DNA of 64,000 bases. Source: Unio delphinus (taxonomy: Eukaryota > Mollusca > Bivalvia > Unionida > Unionidae). Location: positions 625,001-689,000 of the forward strand of contig JAQISU010000233.1 of NCBI GenBank assembly GCA_029339505.1. The letters are read 5' to 3'. The notes beneath the pieces are model-generated. The model made no database searches. It worked only from the letters and a program-made list of their open reading frames with translations, and was not told the DNA's origin. Position numbers and translations under genes: made by a program. How positions within the stretch are numbered: the stretch's first letter is position 1; the number at the start of each line of letters is the position of its first letter. Positions 24,219 through 36,449 of this stretch are shown here, piece after piece.

Positions 24219-27200
24219 CTAAAATATATAAAACAATAACTTTTTCATTTTTGTCATGTTGATTTCTTATCATTACTTTTGAAAAAAATATATTTTCGAT
24301 GCAATGTGTTCCAGGAATGCTATGAAAGTTAAGTCAACTGGTTAGTTTACAACAATGCTACATAATTAGAATTATTTTCTTTGGTTATTGCGATCGACAG
24401 ATGTAATTATAATGTCTGCATGGAATATTATGCCAACTATTGATTGCATGCGTTTAAATAAACAAAGACCGTTGTGTTCTTGTATTGGTTTAACTTTTAA
24501 TAATTTAATCCTGTTATACCAGTATCTAGTGGCGAGATATCAGAATAATGTTAATTTATACCTATTTTTTTTCTTTCTTCTCGGTTTATGTTATTCTATT
24601 GGAACTTTGATACTCACCAGGTGAGTTTGGGAAGTATTAGAAGCACAACTTCGCACACGAATTCGTCAAAACTAAAATATTGGTTCTGTCAAGATTTAAT
24701 TGTTCAGTATATTGTATCAAAACATTTATTTCTGTTCTTGTAATGCATATATGTATTATTCCAATGAAAGTTGTTCTTTTTGTTTGGGAATTTTAAAATC
24801 CATCGCATTGCATAATGCATTTCTTCTTATATTCTAAGTCAGCAAATTTAGATTAACATCAGTACAACGTATGATAAGCAAGCAAATTCTTTTCTGATGG
24901 CATTATCAGTTAAAATCACGTGTTTCACTGAAAAAGCTGTTGCATAAAATTTGTATGTAGAGACGTGTACAAATCCAGAGAACAGACAGACAGTATAAAC
25001 AGTCCTTGCGTTCTGGTGGAAACTAAGAAAAAATATAGTAGGCGAAACGTATGTCCTTATTTGGTATTCGCCTAAATTGCAAATAAGCTTGATGCGGTTT
25101 GGCATAAGTTAGTTCTCTCGCCAGAACTCACGGCTTGTCTTTTTGTGCAGGAAAGAAACGGCCTGTATGTGTTAGATTAGAGTAATGGTATTTTTAATGT
25201 TTTCAAATGTTATGGTGAAGTTTTGGGGGCAAACATTTACTCTTAGATTGACAGTTTCGCATCATTTTTGTATTTTCTAAATACTCTTTTATTATTCTTT
25301 GTTATAATGCATTAGAAACTTCAGTTGTTTTAAAAATTTAAATTTACTTGTAATCATGAATGTTAGTAACGATAAGTTAACTAGCAACTAGACATAAACT
25401 CCAGAACTGTTGAAGTCGGTAAGCTAGAAATGATGTTTATAATTTTTCTTTATATCTACAATGTAAAGTTTATGCAGATGTATGTCTCTATCCAATAAAG
25501 TTCGTTCTCCAGAAATCACAGCTCGTCTTTCTTGCAGTCGATTCAGCACCTCTCTTTCAGCCTATCTCAGTGATGTAGCTATCTACCGTTAGCATGGTTA
25601 ATACTATTAAGGGAGAGTGAATTCTCTCATTATCTAACCATGCGTGAAAGACAAAACACGTTATAGCCAGAATATTGATGGGGACGAAATATATTTCATT
25701 TCTTAAAAAGTTTCAAAATTAATTTCATAACAGTTCCACAAGTTACTTCAGCATCCGAATGACAATAATCACAGCCACAACATACGAGTAATGCATGCAC
25801 ACATATTATAGCAGAGTAAAGTACAGTTGATAGAGGTATTAACCCTAAATTAATTATATCACTGGACAGGATCAGCTAGATTGATATCAAATCCTGATGT
25901 ACATGAATATTTCTAAAATCTATTAATTCTCGCATATCCTTTACACAGAATCAAAATAATTTTGTTAAGTCAATGAATACATGAAAAATGGTTGATTTGT
26001 GTTAAGACATTTCCAAGAATGAATTGATTCCAGTTCGTCAAACAATTTGTGTATCTTAGGGGTCAACTCATCGTCGATTATCAATTTTACAGAAGGCTAT
26101 ACCGTATTCATTAATTAGCTCTATGTGAGATGATGTGCATATAAATTATAGCCTCTACTGTTTTTGTTATTTGTGCGCAATAAAAATAATCATCAAATTA
26201 ATTTACCTGTCATAGTCTATGATTTTGATCAACAAGTAGACGTCTTCAACATTCTCTACGGGCACATCAAACACCATGGCTTCATTGTAGACAGGGTTCA
26301 GTGTGTTTTTCTTCACTGATGTCTTTTTCTTTTTTATCCTCTTCCCCTGGCACATTAGATACACCTTCACGTACGGGTCTTTTAAAAAAGAAATACCCAC
26401 GCTTATTACAAACAATGATCATTAAATAGCCTCAGCTGTTAACACCAAAGACTAAACATTTAATTTCTGTCAGAAAAGTTTACTTCAAAATGTAAACTTT
26501 TAAATATAAAAAATTGTTTCCTTCTTTCCAACTCCATGTTTTAAATAATCTAAAAAAAACACGATAGCGTATCCAATTCGTATAATGAGCATATCCTCAC
26601 ATTTAATCACGTATACGAACTAGTAAACAAAGCACATGTAATTACAATACTGTTTCGTATAGTCGCCATCGACTTTATTACACTTGTCACGTATAGGTTA
26701 TGCATTGTTACAGGTATTACGGCTTTGATAAAGTGTACAATAGCGGCTTGGAATATGACATCATGCAGTTATCGAGAGGATGTTTGGTATGCAAAGTTGG
26801 TTTTTCTACGTAGAAATAGTAAATGTATGGATCAAATATAGATTTCTATATCATATGGAACGTATCAACTAATATGAATTACTAAGGTAACTGTATACCG
26901 TCAGCAATAGAAAAATGAAACCGAACTGAAAAGCTAACTTAAAACAATTTTACTTAAAAATAATATTAGATACAAACAATAATGTGCAGGAATTGTGTGT
27001 TATATACCGTGTACGAAAGAAATAAATGTAATAAAAACATCAACTCACTGATTGACGGTTTTAGTAATTGATTCATCGACCTATAATCGATTGATTGATG
27101 TATTTATGAAGGTATAAAACAATCCAAAATATTCTAAACGTTAATGTTTTACAGGCAGCGACTCATGTTCGAGAAATGCAAAAAATTGGCAATACAAATT

Positions 27201-30200
27201 TATGTTGTTAATTCCCTTGGAAAGTATTGGATAAAAAGTAGCTACAATGGTTGCTTAATCATGCTTTAACATAATCTGATATGCCGCTTGACAGATTCTT
27301 TAATCTCAGCCTTGCGATACGAAACACGTTTGAATTAATTGTGTATTTCTAATTCCAGTTTTGAGAGATGATAACACAAGTAATCAATAACAAAGGTCAC
27401 CAGTACCATAGTATTGTCTTAGATAATGTAAAATATACTAATTGTTATTTAATATTCAATATTATTTTAAAATGATGAAGGAATAATTTCCAATAGTAAC
27501 TTCGTTTGTGTTCCAATGCCTCCAAGATTTAACCGACGTACTACATCTATTGGTAAATCCTGTACCGATGATTGGTTCACGCAGTTATTGTCATCAAACA
27601 ATTCACATTCCTCTTTGTACTTGGTGATGACAAAGATTTTAAAGCTTGATATAGCAGGTGCGCTAATTAACGTGGACATTCAGTGTGTACAAAGCAGGAT
27701 GTGTTATTCCGCTTGCTACCTTTAATATTTCGCTCTAATCCTGCCACCAGGATTATAACTCATGCCACGAGGGCGATGCGAAAGTATATCAGCTTAGCCT
27801 CACACTATTTTTTGTCTCAAGAATTTTTTAAACCCATTGTAACATCTGTACCTGATGTAGTAGTTTTAATCGTTGTTTCTTGTAAAACGTAGACTGAGCC
27901 ACAAAATCCTTATCATATATGCATGTGTTGGGAACAGTGCAGGGCAGACATTAGTGGTGCCAGAAAATGTATACAGTCTTGGCAGATGTAATTTCGTGTC
28001 ATGTAGTGGTCGAGAGGATGTATGGTATGTAAAGTTACATCTTTCTGCGTAGAAATAGTAAATGTATGACTCAATTACAGGTTTTTATATTATATTGAAC
28101 CTGTCAATTAATATGAATTCATAATGTGACTGTATACCATCAGCAATAGAAATTGAAAAAAAATGAAACCTAACTAAAAACCTAATTAATACACAACAAT
28201 TTTAATAAACAGATATTATTGGATAAAAACATCAATGTGTAGGTATTGTGTATTATATACTAAGTACGAAAGCAATCTTCTTATTCAAATACATCAACTC
28301 ACTGCTTAACGGTTTTATGGATTGATTGATGGAGTTTTGGACGTATAGAACAATCAAGTTGCAATTGTTTTCATTTGACTTTGTTACACGATTGAAAAGT
28401 AATATTAGTTACTATAGTAACTGAGAAAACCGTATGAGAACGAATGCACATATCAGTGATCAATCTTTCCCAAGATATTTAAGAAAACCCTACAAAAGAA
28501 ACTTGAATCATCTAGGTAAGATTTCGATGTATAAATTCAATTACTTTGGAAACATTGCAGTTTTGGAAAGGATATCGCTTGACTGCATTAAATGTTTGAT
28601 TATTTCTCAAATATGTTTCGAAAATACATTTTGAAGTTTAATGTACATTAATAATTGAGCAAGGATTAATCCACTTAATCGGTTTTAATGAAATGAAACG
28701 AATGTTTTATATTCGCCCATGTCTTTATTGTCTTTAGAAACTATGTTATTATAAATTGTTTATGTTAACACATAAAAAACATATCTACATTAAAATCAGA
28801 TAATAATGTGGTTTACAAAAGAAAATATATATTTAGGTGTAGTAAAATTGTTTAATTGTTTAGGATATCATTCCTTATTATGTTAAAGTCCCTAGTATAT
28901 TTGATCATCTAACAGTACCAAGATCACGATGATATATATTCTAGTAAGACGCCATAATTACACGGGGCTCTGAGTGGCTAAGTGGTCTAAAGGACTAGCC
29001 TTTACTGACCATTCCCTTTTCACCTCTGTTGGCGTGGTGTCGTGTCAATGTGGCCATGTGTAAAAGCTGCCAGCAGCATCCAGTGGGTAGTTATTTCTTA
29101 CAAGGGTTTTCCAGGGTTCCTCCTCCACCCGTTATAGTGGCCTATCTTGATCTAAGAAATGACATTAAACCAAAACAACAACAGGAACAACAACAGCAAC
29201 AACAACAACTATAATTACACCTTTATATGCGGTGAGAATAAATAGTTCGATTTTTAAAGAGTAAAAATGCTAGTCAATTTGTTGCTAGTTCATCCATTAT
29301 CAGATAGGAAATTTTCCCATTCCTTTAGTTTATAAGGATTTATATAACTACGTATATTAAATATATTCTTAATTTAAATTGTGTTAAAAAAATTATACTC
29401 GGAAAACCGACGATAGACTTTATATTCAAAGCTGTTATTAAACATTTTGGCTGACTGGTAGAAAATTACAAGGAAGGGTCTGATCTAAACTTTCTATTCC
29501 AGCAAATGCTGATAGCTTCTCTTGTTGTTTGCATTAAATGATTTGAGTATAATTATAACGCAATTCACCATGGTACTGAATGGGTGAAGACTTGATACAA
29601 CTGAATACCTGAAGACAGCTGAACTTCATGTTCATCGCACATTTTGTCTTTTCACTTAACCTGTTGGCGATGGAAATTTAAAACACGGACGTCTTTTACA
29701 CAATGTTTGTTTGTGCTTGTGAGGGGTAGGGTGGGACGAAATATGTATTATTGTATGTCATTATGTATTTATCTACAAACAATGCAATAATTTGTGTTAC
29801 CGGAAGATCCAGTTATGTCCATTGCCTTCAGATTTCTGGCCTTAACTATTGTTAGAGTCAAGCGTCCAGCCGTAGGGAGGTAGCACAAGGAAATCATTAT
29901 CTCCCCAAGGTCAAATTTTTCCTGAAATAGATGCAAAGACCATAACACGTCTATGTTCTCTGCAACAATCTCAAAATAAATGAAAAGTTAGACCCTACGA
30001 TGGTTTGATCAGGAGCCACGTAATGCTAACAGCAGTTGGGGATGAAATTTACTGCCATTCGTCATGCAGCTTCGATGGAGCCAAGTCATTATAGATTACA
30101 CTTAACGTGACATATGGAGATAATCTAAAGAATTACATTTCCAGATTGCATCCCTTATGGCCTCAGTTGCAGGCATGATGCATTTCCGTGGTCACATTAG

Positions 30201-33200
30201 ATTTAATTTGTTTTACAATAATTTTCCTGGTCAAAATGATTTGACCGTTATTACAATGTAATGACCGATGCAGCAATGAACTGACAAAATAATAACAGCA
30301 ATTGTATTCCAAAAGTATAAATACCATCAAGCCCCGACAGCCTGCAAAATATGATATGTACAAAATGTTTAAGACGAAACAACACTATGTAAAAATGAAA
30401 AATATGTCACTTTGGATGTGATCATATCAGTGCTCACCATAACTATTAAGAAATCATATAGGGATTTGCAATAGCTCTAATGGTATTACCTACACCAGCT
30501 AGGTACACTCACGGAAACGTCGAGTTCAAACAATACAGCTAGGCATTAACAACATCATTCAAATTTGTTTTCCAAAATATTCTAAAATATATTTTTTTCA
30601 CAGGCAATGATTCATTTTAGAGCAATGCTAACATTGGCAATAACGTTTTGTGTTTTTAATTCTCTTGGAAAGTACTAGATAAATAGTAGCTACAATGCGT
30701 GCTTAATCATGCATTAAAATAATCTGATATGCCACTTGACAGATTCTTTAATCTCAGCCTTACGATAATGAAACACGTTTGAATTAATTGTGTATTTTCG
30801 TTTCAATTCCAGATTTGAGAAGATGATAGCACAAGTAATCAATAACTAAGGTCACCAGTACCAGTACCATAGTATTGTCTTAGATAATGTAAAATATACG
30901 AATTGTTATTTGATATTCAATATTACTTTAACATCATGAAGAAATGATTTCCAAAAGTAAATTTGTTTGAGTTCCCATGCCTCCAAGCTTTAACAGACAT
31001 ATTACATCTATTGGTAAATCCTGTACCGATGATTGGTTCACGCAGTTATTGCCATCAAACAATTCACATTCCTGCTTGTACTTGGTGATGACAAAGATCT
31101 TAAATCTTGATATAGCAGGTGCGCTAATTAAGGTGGATATTCAGTGTGTACAAAGCAGGATGTGTCATTCCGCTTCCTACCTTTAGTATGTCGCTGTAAT
31201 CCTGTCACCAAGATTATAACTCATGCTATGATGGCGATGCCAACGTAACAGCAAAGCATCACAGTATTCCTTGTCTCAAGAAACATCTCAAATACGATGC
31301 ATAAAGGCACTGCAAAGGCTCCTAATGTGGTGCTTGCTTTAAAGACCTTTTTGAAGTTCAATTTGTTCAAGATTAAAAAAATGTTTCCCTTAGGTGACTA
31401 AATATATGAGAAAAGAAAACTCCGTGCACTGTTACTACGGCTATGCAATTTGGCAATCAGTCAAACTGATTGGGATATTGGATCAGCTGTAGAACGCGAT
31501 ATTCATTTTCTGCTTGCTTTGCAAATTAATCCGTGACGCAAAAATGCACCCCGAAGAACCGGAAGATCTAGCAGAGATGCCAGTAATAGTTTGACAAATA
31601 GTTTTCATGAGGGTAATGTGATGCAAATTCTAATTAGAACCTCATTTCTATAGCTTAAGGGCAAATCAAAACTAACTTTTGATGAGAGTAAAGCACGTTT
31701 TTAGTTTTCAATCCTGAAAAAAGATTCGTCTGTATGGTGGATGTCTGTGTCTGTATTTGTTCGTGTTCTTAGTAAAATCAATACAGCGGGATGCACTGAA
31801 TTCTAAGGCATATCTGCATTTGTTTATAAGTGCATCTAAACGTATATTCATGTATACCCCCCACCCCCGGCAACAGGACTAGAAAATCTAAATTAAATAT
31901 AGCTTAATTAAATAGACAATTTTTCTTTCCAGTGGAATGCTGTCCTGGGATGTGTTGATGAGCATACATCATATATCGTTTGTAAACATGATAATTTCAC
32001 AACTTTCCAAAGCGAACTACCCAACCAGCAGACATGGATATATGATACTAAAGGTGTTAATATTGTTCAATTGGATTAGAAATTGTCGGAGAACTATGTC
32101 CAACAAACTGAAAAATTGTCACATGAAAAATCACAACTACCTGACAGAAATGTTCTTTTCCCATATTTCATTTCGTGAACTTAATTACGTTTGATATTTC
32201 AAATAATTTATTTCAAAGATTATCATTACCATCCTGCAGATTCAAGATTTAGCAGGTGGTCATTATTGGGTCAATTTAAGTAAAATGTTGGAAGCTGTTA
32301 CGGGAGTCTTTTCTTTTGTCCTTATTTGCCACATTTATCTTTCTATCTTGGAAGGTCATCTCCAGTTACATTGAAACATATTATATCGACCTTTATTGCC
32401 AAATAAAGAATGAAGCAAAGAGAGACGATACCATGATACATTATTTGAACAGTTTGGTTTATAGTAAGTGGTCTTAAATACAGATCAGAAATGGACTTAC
32501 TTCGTTTGTTAAATGAATGGTGTTAGGGATAATACTACAAGAATAGCCCTCTTTTGATCTGACATTTTGTAAACCTAGAATTACCACTCATATGGCCATT
32601 CACATCTATCTCTCGAACTGTCATTGACCTTACCTGGTTGGCACTAAGGATTTCCTTCACGAGACAGGCTTCCTTTGTCAGACTACCTTCACTCAAAATG
32701 TCCCTAACTACAACAACACCAATCAAATCGTGGCGGGAAAAGCGGTCAAAATCATACACACTAAACTGAAGAACACGGTCGCTTAAGTCATTGTAGGGTA
32801 CATTGAACACAAATTTTTCATTGAATTCTGGATTTAATGTCTTTCTGTGAACTTTTGTCTGGAATTTATGTTTTCTGTCTGGAAGCATGTATATTTTGAC
32901 ATACGGATCTGATGTGCCCGAGAAATCTTTCGCGGGAAGATCTTCTGCCCGAAGTATTCCAACTAACAAGTTATTTAGGTCATGGTCATATTGAAGGCTA
33001 AAGAAGAGCTTCCCGCATATAGCATGCTCTGACTTAATGCTATCAACAGATGATTGTTTGTAAAGTTCTGGTTTGATAGCTCCTAGTTGTGGCTGTTCCT
33101 TGTGTTTCACACTTTGTACTGAGAACTCTATTTTTGATAGGTCTAACTTATGTGATAGTTGTCTCTGAAAGTCTTGATGCCTTTGTGATACTGTTGGTAA

Positions 33201-33472
33201 TGTGGATTGTCGAAATGGAAATTTGAAAAAACGCTTCCTAAAGCTTTGTGGTCTATCACTGTTTGTCTCTGTCGCCAGCTCGGGGTTACTTTGGCTTATT
33301 TTCACAGTTGTGTCAAGGAAAGAATGAGGAGAATCCTCCTCGCTGGACTGTCCTTCCAAGTCATGGCGATACTTTCTTCGTCGGAGGTATCTCCACACCA
33401 GCAAAACAAAGGCAATGAGAATAAGTCCAGTTACTCCGCCAGCAATACCGATTGTTAAGGAAATTGGAATCC
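23993..33472 (-). CDS. Synaptotagmin (Syt3/5/6/9/10-like), 5'-incomplete, four exons
   Basis: A calcium-sensing vesicle or plasma-membrane protein with one N-terminal membrane helix and tandem C2 domains. Coding exons on the minus strand are 33472-32634, 29921-29801, 26378-26207 and 24218-23993, all bounded by AG and GT. Phases match at each junction (in phase 1; then 0, 1, 2), giving about 452 codons with no internal stop. The order is TM helix, basic stop-transfer RRRK, variable linker, C2A, C2B, 33-residue tail. All five Asp ligands are present in C2A. In C2B the fifth is Glu, as in several family members. Wording such as [12 protein letters not shown] and [20 protein letters not shown] resembles the Syt3/5/6/9/10 group more than Syt1/2. 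The exon carrying the start codon and luminal N-terminus was not found and may lie beyond 33.5 kb. The subfamily is an inference. Confidence 0.93.
26207..26378 (-). CDS. Synaptotagmin exon: middle of C2B (172 nt)
   Basis: After a TTTTTTAAAAG acceptor the exon completes the split Asp codon and reads [20 protein letters not shown], then [27 protein letters not shown] is the C2B polybasic strand that binds acidic lipids and SNAREs in the family, and LNPVYNEA is the conserved core motif. It ends with calcium loop 3, KIIDYDR, in phase 2 at GTAAAT. Open sequence left of the acceptor ([12 protein letters not shown]) is intron, not protein. Confidence 0.93.
26730..27825. repeat. Intronic tandem duplication, copy 1 (exon-less)
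   Basis: Aligns with two separated parts of copy 2: 26730-27124 matches about 27960-28355, and 27124-27825 matches about 30572-31290. The best matched 200 bp (around 27470-27680 against 30977-31186) differ at 19 sites, about 9%. Relative to copy 2 the block 28356-30571 is absent here. The junction near 27124 shares TC with both broken ends, as small deletions often do. It lies in the intron between the 121-nt and 172-nt synaptotagmin exons. Confidence 0.85.
28964..29210 (+). mobile_element. SINE family A copy with 10-bp target duplication
   Basis: The tRNA-like head GGGGCTCTGAGTGGCTAAGT with GGTCTAAAGG is followed by a body sharing GTTTTCCAGGGTTCCTCCTC-like words with other copies, and a 3' end TTAAACCAAAACAACAAC. 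Perfect ATAATTACAC direct repeats flank it (28954-28963 and 29211-29220), as expected from LINE-driven insertion. It sits in the synaptotagmin intron. The 61-codon frame over it is an artefact. Confidence 0.88.
29801..29921 (-). CDS. Synaptotagmin exon: start of C2B (121 nt)
   Basis: This short exon follows a CATCTATTTCAG acceptor and reads [19 protein letters not shown], then [20 protein letters not shown]. It is the linker to C2B and strands 1-2 with the first calcium-loop Asp (AMD). It ends in phase 1 at a GTAACA donor, splitting the codon of the second Asp (SS|DPYVK). It lies inside the larger copy of an intronic tandem duplication; the smaller copy at 26730-27825 lacks this exon. At 40 residues it is easily missed by length-filtered frame searches. 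Confidence 0.92.
32634..33472 (-). CDS. Synaptotagmin exon: membrane helix, linker and C2A
   Basis: The 839-nt exon opens after a TTTTCTTCTTCAG acceptor, in phase 1, with a hydrophobic helix ([13 protein letters not shown], then [11 protein letters not shown]) and the basic [10 protein letters not shown] stop-transfer. It has no internal Met near its start, so it is not the first exon. A serine-rich linker of about 120 residues follows, then C2A from about [20 protein letters not shown]. Calcium loop 1 is [15 protein letters not shown] and loop 3 is [11 protein letters not shown]; the five Asp ligands are kept. The polybasic strand reads [18 protein letters not shown]. The exon ends ...LSANQ at a GTAAGG donor in phase 0. 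An open frame continues past the donor for about 30 codons into the intron and should not be taken as coding. Confidence 0.93.
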
Positions 33473-34814
33473 CTGAAGAAGAAAAGTTATAATTGTTAAT
33501 TTTTTACAGTCTTATGCATATTTCATTTACATTGTTTGTTATTTTTCCCCCTAAATTTCATGTTATACTATAGATATTTTTATTTGTAAGTGACCTTTTC
33601 CAAAATCAAGTTAACCACATTTTATATTATAATTTGAGTAACAGGCCTTGTAATGATAACAAAGATTTTATTTTGTAAACACTTGTAACATTCCTGAATG
33701 AAAATTTCCAGTAGGTAATATTATTTGTAACATGAAATGCTAATTGTGACCTGAGTTCAGGAATATGACTATATACTCTAATTTATCATTTATCTAGAGG
33801 TTATTCATTATTGCTGTCAGATCTGAGCAGAATCGGTTGTATTTTTGTCGTGTCCAGTGTTTCTTTTGCTTTCACTTCAATTTTTCAATTCAAATTATTA
33901 AATTCATGTTATTCTTCTCTTTATTGAGAACCTGAAGGGTTTGTGTTAATTCTATGATTAATTTAGAACTGAGTTAATGATACTGTAAGTTATTTATCCA
34001 TAATCGCTTTGTATTCTAGTGAAATACATTATTTGTTGAAATTTACCAAGCTTATTGCTTATCACATTTTTCTTTTTTTACTTTTTTTAAGAACATATTC
34101 ATAATACTACTTTACATGATTTATATATAATAGTTTCTTGTATGCTTATTTATCGTCTTTTTTTCTTTAACTAGAACAGAGTTTCTGAAACATATGATAA
34201 CATCAACATAAACGTAATACAATAGTTTCATTATAAAGGTCATATTATAACTGTCACCAAATTCAATTGAAGGAAAGCTTAGGGCCCAGGGAGAAAACGT
34301 AGTACATAAGCACAATTCGCAAGGACAGGACAAACCTTCTTTTAAGCATAATACAGCATTCGAGAGTCAAACAATAACCTCAGTATGAAATGCAATTGCT
34401 TGCCAAGTGCTATCCGTAACATCATCCACTATAGTTACATTTCCGCAAATAAAACACTTTAAACAACTCATTTAAATACAACTGCATTTAATGTATAGAA
34501 ATCACGCATCAATATCTGCAATTATCGTTTTTTTGTCAGTAAAGTGGTTCTGGAAGGAATCTGTACAATCTTCAATTGCAATTCAGATATCACGTTAATA
34601 AACAACGCTAGATAGGGGTCTATCCTAAAGCGAGCAACCCCACTGCGTTTAACATAATCCGATATTGGACACTGAAAATCTCAGATCCGTATCATATTTC
34701 ATAACAACATTATTCATACCGCAACATTGCGTGGAACGTTTCCAGCAGATGTCCATGCGTTTTAAAATCTCATCCGTTTTTGTAACAGCTTCTTTGGTTA
34801 GAAAAGTTATCTCA
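33473..34814. other. No gene seen; probably synaptotagmin intron
   Basis: This lies upstream, in gene sense, of the first exon found. It is AT-rich with T-runs. No start-codon exon ending in the needed phase could be picked out with confidence. Confidence 0.4.
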
Positions 34815-34823
34815 ATATGTTTG

Positions 34824-35082
34824 TTATTGTTGTTGTTGTTGTTGTAGGGTTTAACGCCATTTTTCAGCACACGATATGCTATACATGGCGATCAGTATTA
34901 TTGGTGGAGGAAGAACCCGAGATCAACCCCAGAAAGAATTACCGACCCACTAGAAGCTACTGTCAAGCTTTCTCACACAACTACATTAGCCGAATCTTAG
35001 ACTCGAACCAACGCAGAGGTGAGATGGCAGTAATCCGTAACGGAAAGCGCTTTAAACCACTCGGCCACTCGGGGGCCCCCGG
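34824..35082 (-). mobile_element. SINE family A copy with 9-bp target duplication
   Basis: Minus-strand copy. It has a (GTT)n tail at the left, the conserved GTAGGGTTTAACGCCATTTT junction, the B-box region around GACTCGAACC, and the head GCCACTCGGGGGCCCC at the right. ATATGTTTG flanks it on both sides (34815-34823 and 35083-35091). It probably lies in a synaptotagmin 5' intron. Two short open frames across it are artefacts. Confidence 0.9.
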
Positions 35083-35091
35083 ATATGTTTG

Positions 35092-35783
35092 AACCTTAGA
35101 ACAAGCTAGAGATTTCGTGATTGACTAATACCTTGTAACAGTACAAGTACGCATCTATCCTGTAAAACATATTTAATAACATGTAGGAGTTATGTGCGAT
35201 GCGCTTAGTATCTTTCAGGATCGTCAAATCGAACGATTTATGGTCGGGGGTGGGGGTGGGGTGGGGAGAGAGGACGGACTGAACTTGTTCAAGAATAAAG
35301 AGTTAGCAACTTCCTCCGCCAGCTTGACCTCAGTTGCAGAAACTGTTTTTGCATTTGAGGTAAATAAATAAATGGAAAAGAAAATGTTCAAATATGCTTA
35401 TATGCTTAACCAAATCACCGGCTTACAAATCTGATACCTTTATTAACCATAAAGTTTATTGGTCTTTTGTTAACCTGCGTAATAAAATGCCGTCAACTGG
35501 TTGAGAGTCTATATTCATTCAAACAAGAGACGCAAATTCATTTTCATTTCAAAGTTTGCAAAGAGTAAACGATCCATTTGCATATTCAAGTTGTTCAAGT
35601 TGTTTGTATTGTACACGAAGGTTCAGGAAGAATTAATAATAAATGGGTGAAATAGGATACGATACAAACTGACTTTATACAAATTTAAGATTTGAGATGC
35701 TTTTGCATCATTATACCTTTTAATGACTCTTTACATTTTCCCACTAATATTTGAATAATGGTAAAAGTTAAGTCAATCGACAA

Positions 35784-35787
<4 letters not shown>
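35092..35787. other. No gene seen
   Basis: Non-coding. A G-rich run (GGGGGTGGGGGTGGGG, near 35245) is the only distinctive feature. Confidence 0.4.

Positions 35788-35854
<67 letters not shown>
35788..35854. repeat. (AG)n microsatellite
   Basis: About 33 uninterrupted AG units. Confidence 0.97.
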
Positions 35855-35857
<3 letters not shown>

Positions 35858-36305
35858 AACGTTATGGTCAGTTTCTACATTAATTAAAGCAAAATAATGA
35901 GTTAGATCAAATGTAAATACAATAAAAAATATTTTAATCAGCTTTTGTTGCTTCGTCATTTCGCTATGTTTCTGTTACACGCTAATTTATATGCGCCGGT
36001 ATGTGAATAGCTGAGCGTTCAGTGATAAAAAAGCTAACCATGTGATATTGCTCTACTTTTTGCATCAAAACCATCTTTCATGTCTAAGTCGTGAGTATGC
36101 CTTGTATCGATCTAATCAATGTGAATACAAATATAAACTCAAAAATGAAATCAATTAACTTGCAAGGGTGATTGTGAATAGCCACAAAAGGCAGGGAACT
36201 TAATTGTGTTACGGACATACTCGTTAGGGATATGAGTTCATTTGCTCGGTCAATATACACTTGCCTGCACTCAATCTCAACTTTGTTCAAAGAGCAAATA
36301 TGTAG

Positions 36306-36448
<143 letters not shown>

Positions 36449-36449
36449 T

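Larger units (their letters stand above)
27960..31290. repeat. Intronic tandem duplication, copy 2 (contains a coding exon)
   Basis: This is the fuller copy. Its left (27960-28355) and right (30572-31290) parts match copy 1. Between them are about 2.2 kb with a SINE (28964-29210) and the 121-nt synaptotagmin exon. Whether copy 1 lost this block or copy 2 gained it cannot be proven from one genome. Loss is simpler, because the exon is essential to the gene and lies in the middle. Confidence 0.85.

Noticed and set aside
26379..26415. Start codon upstream of the C2B middle exon
   Set aside because: An AG acceptor and the split Asp codon place the exon start at 26378; the Met lies in intron.
32535..32633. 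C-terminal extension of the C2A exon frame (about 30 codons)
   Set aside because: A GTAAGG donor at 32633 and a phase-matched next exon at 29921 show that this is intron.
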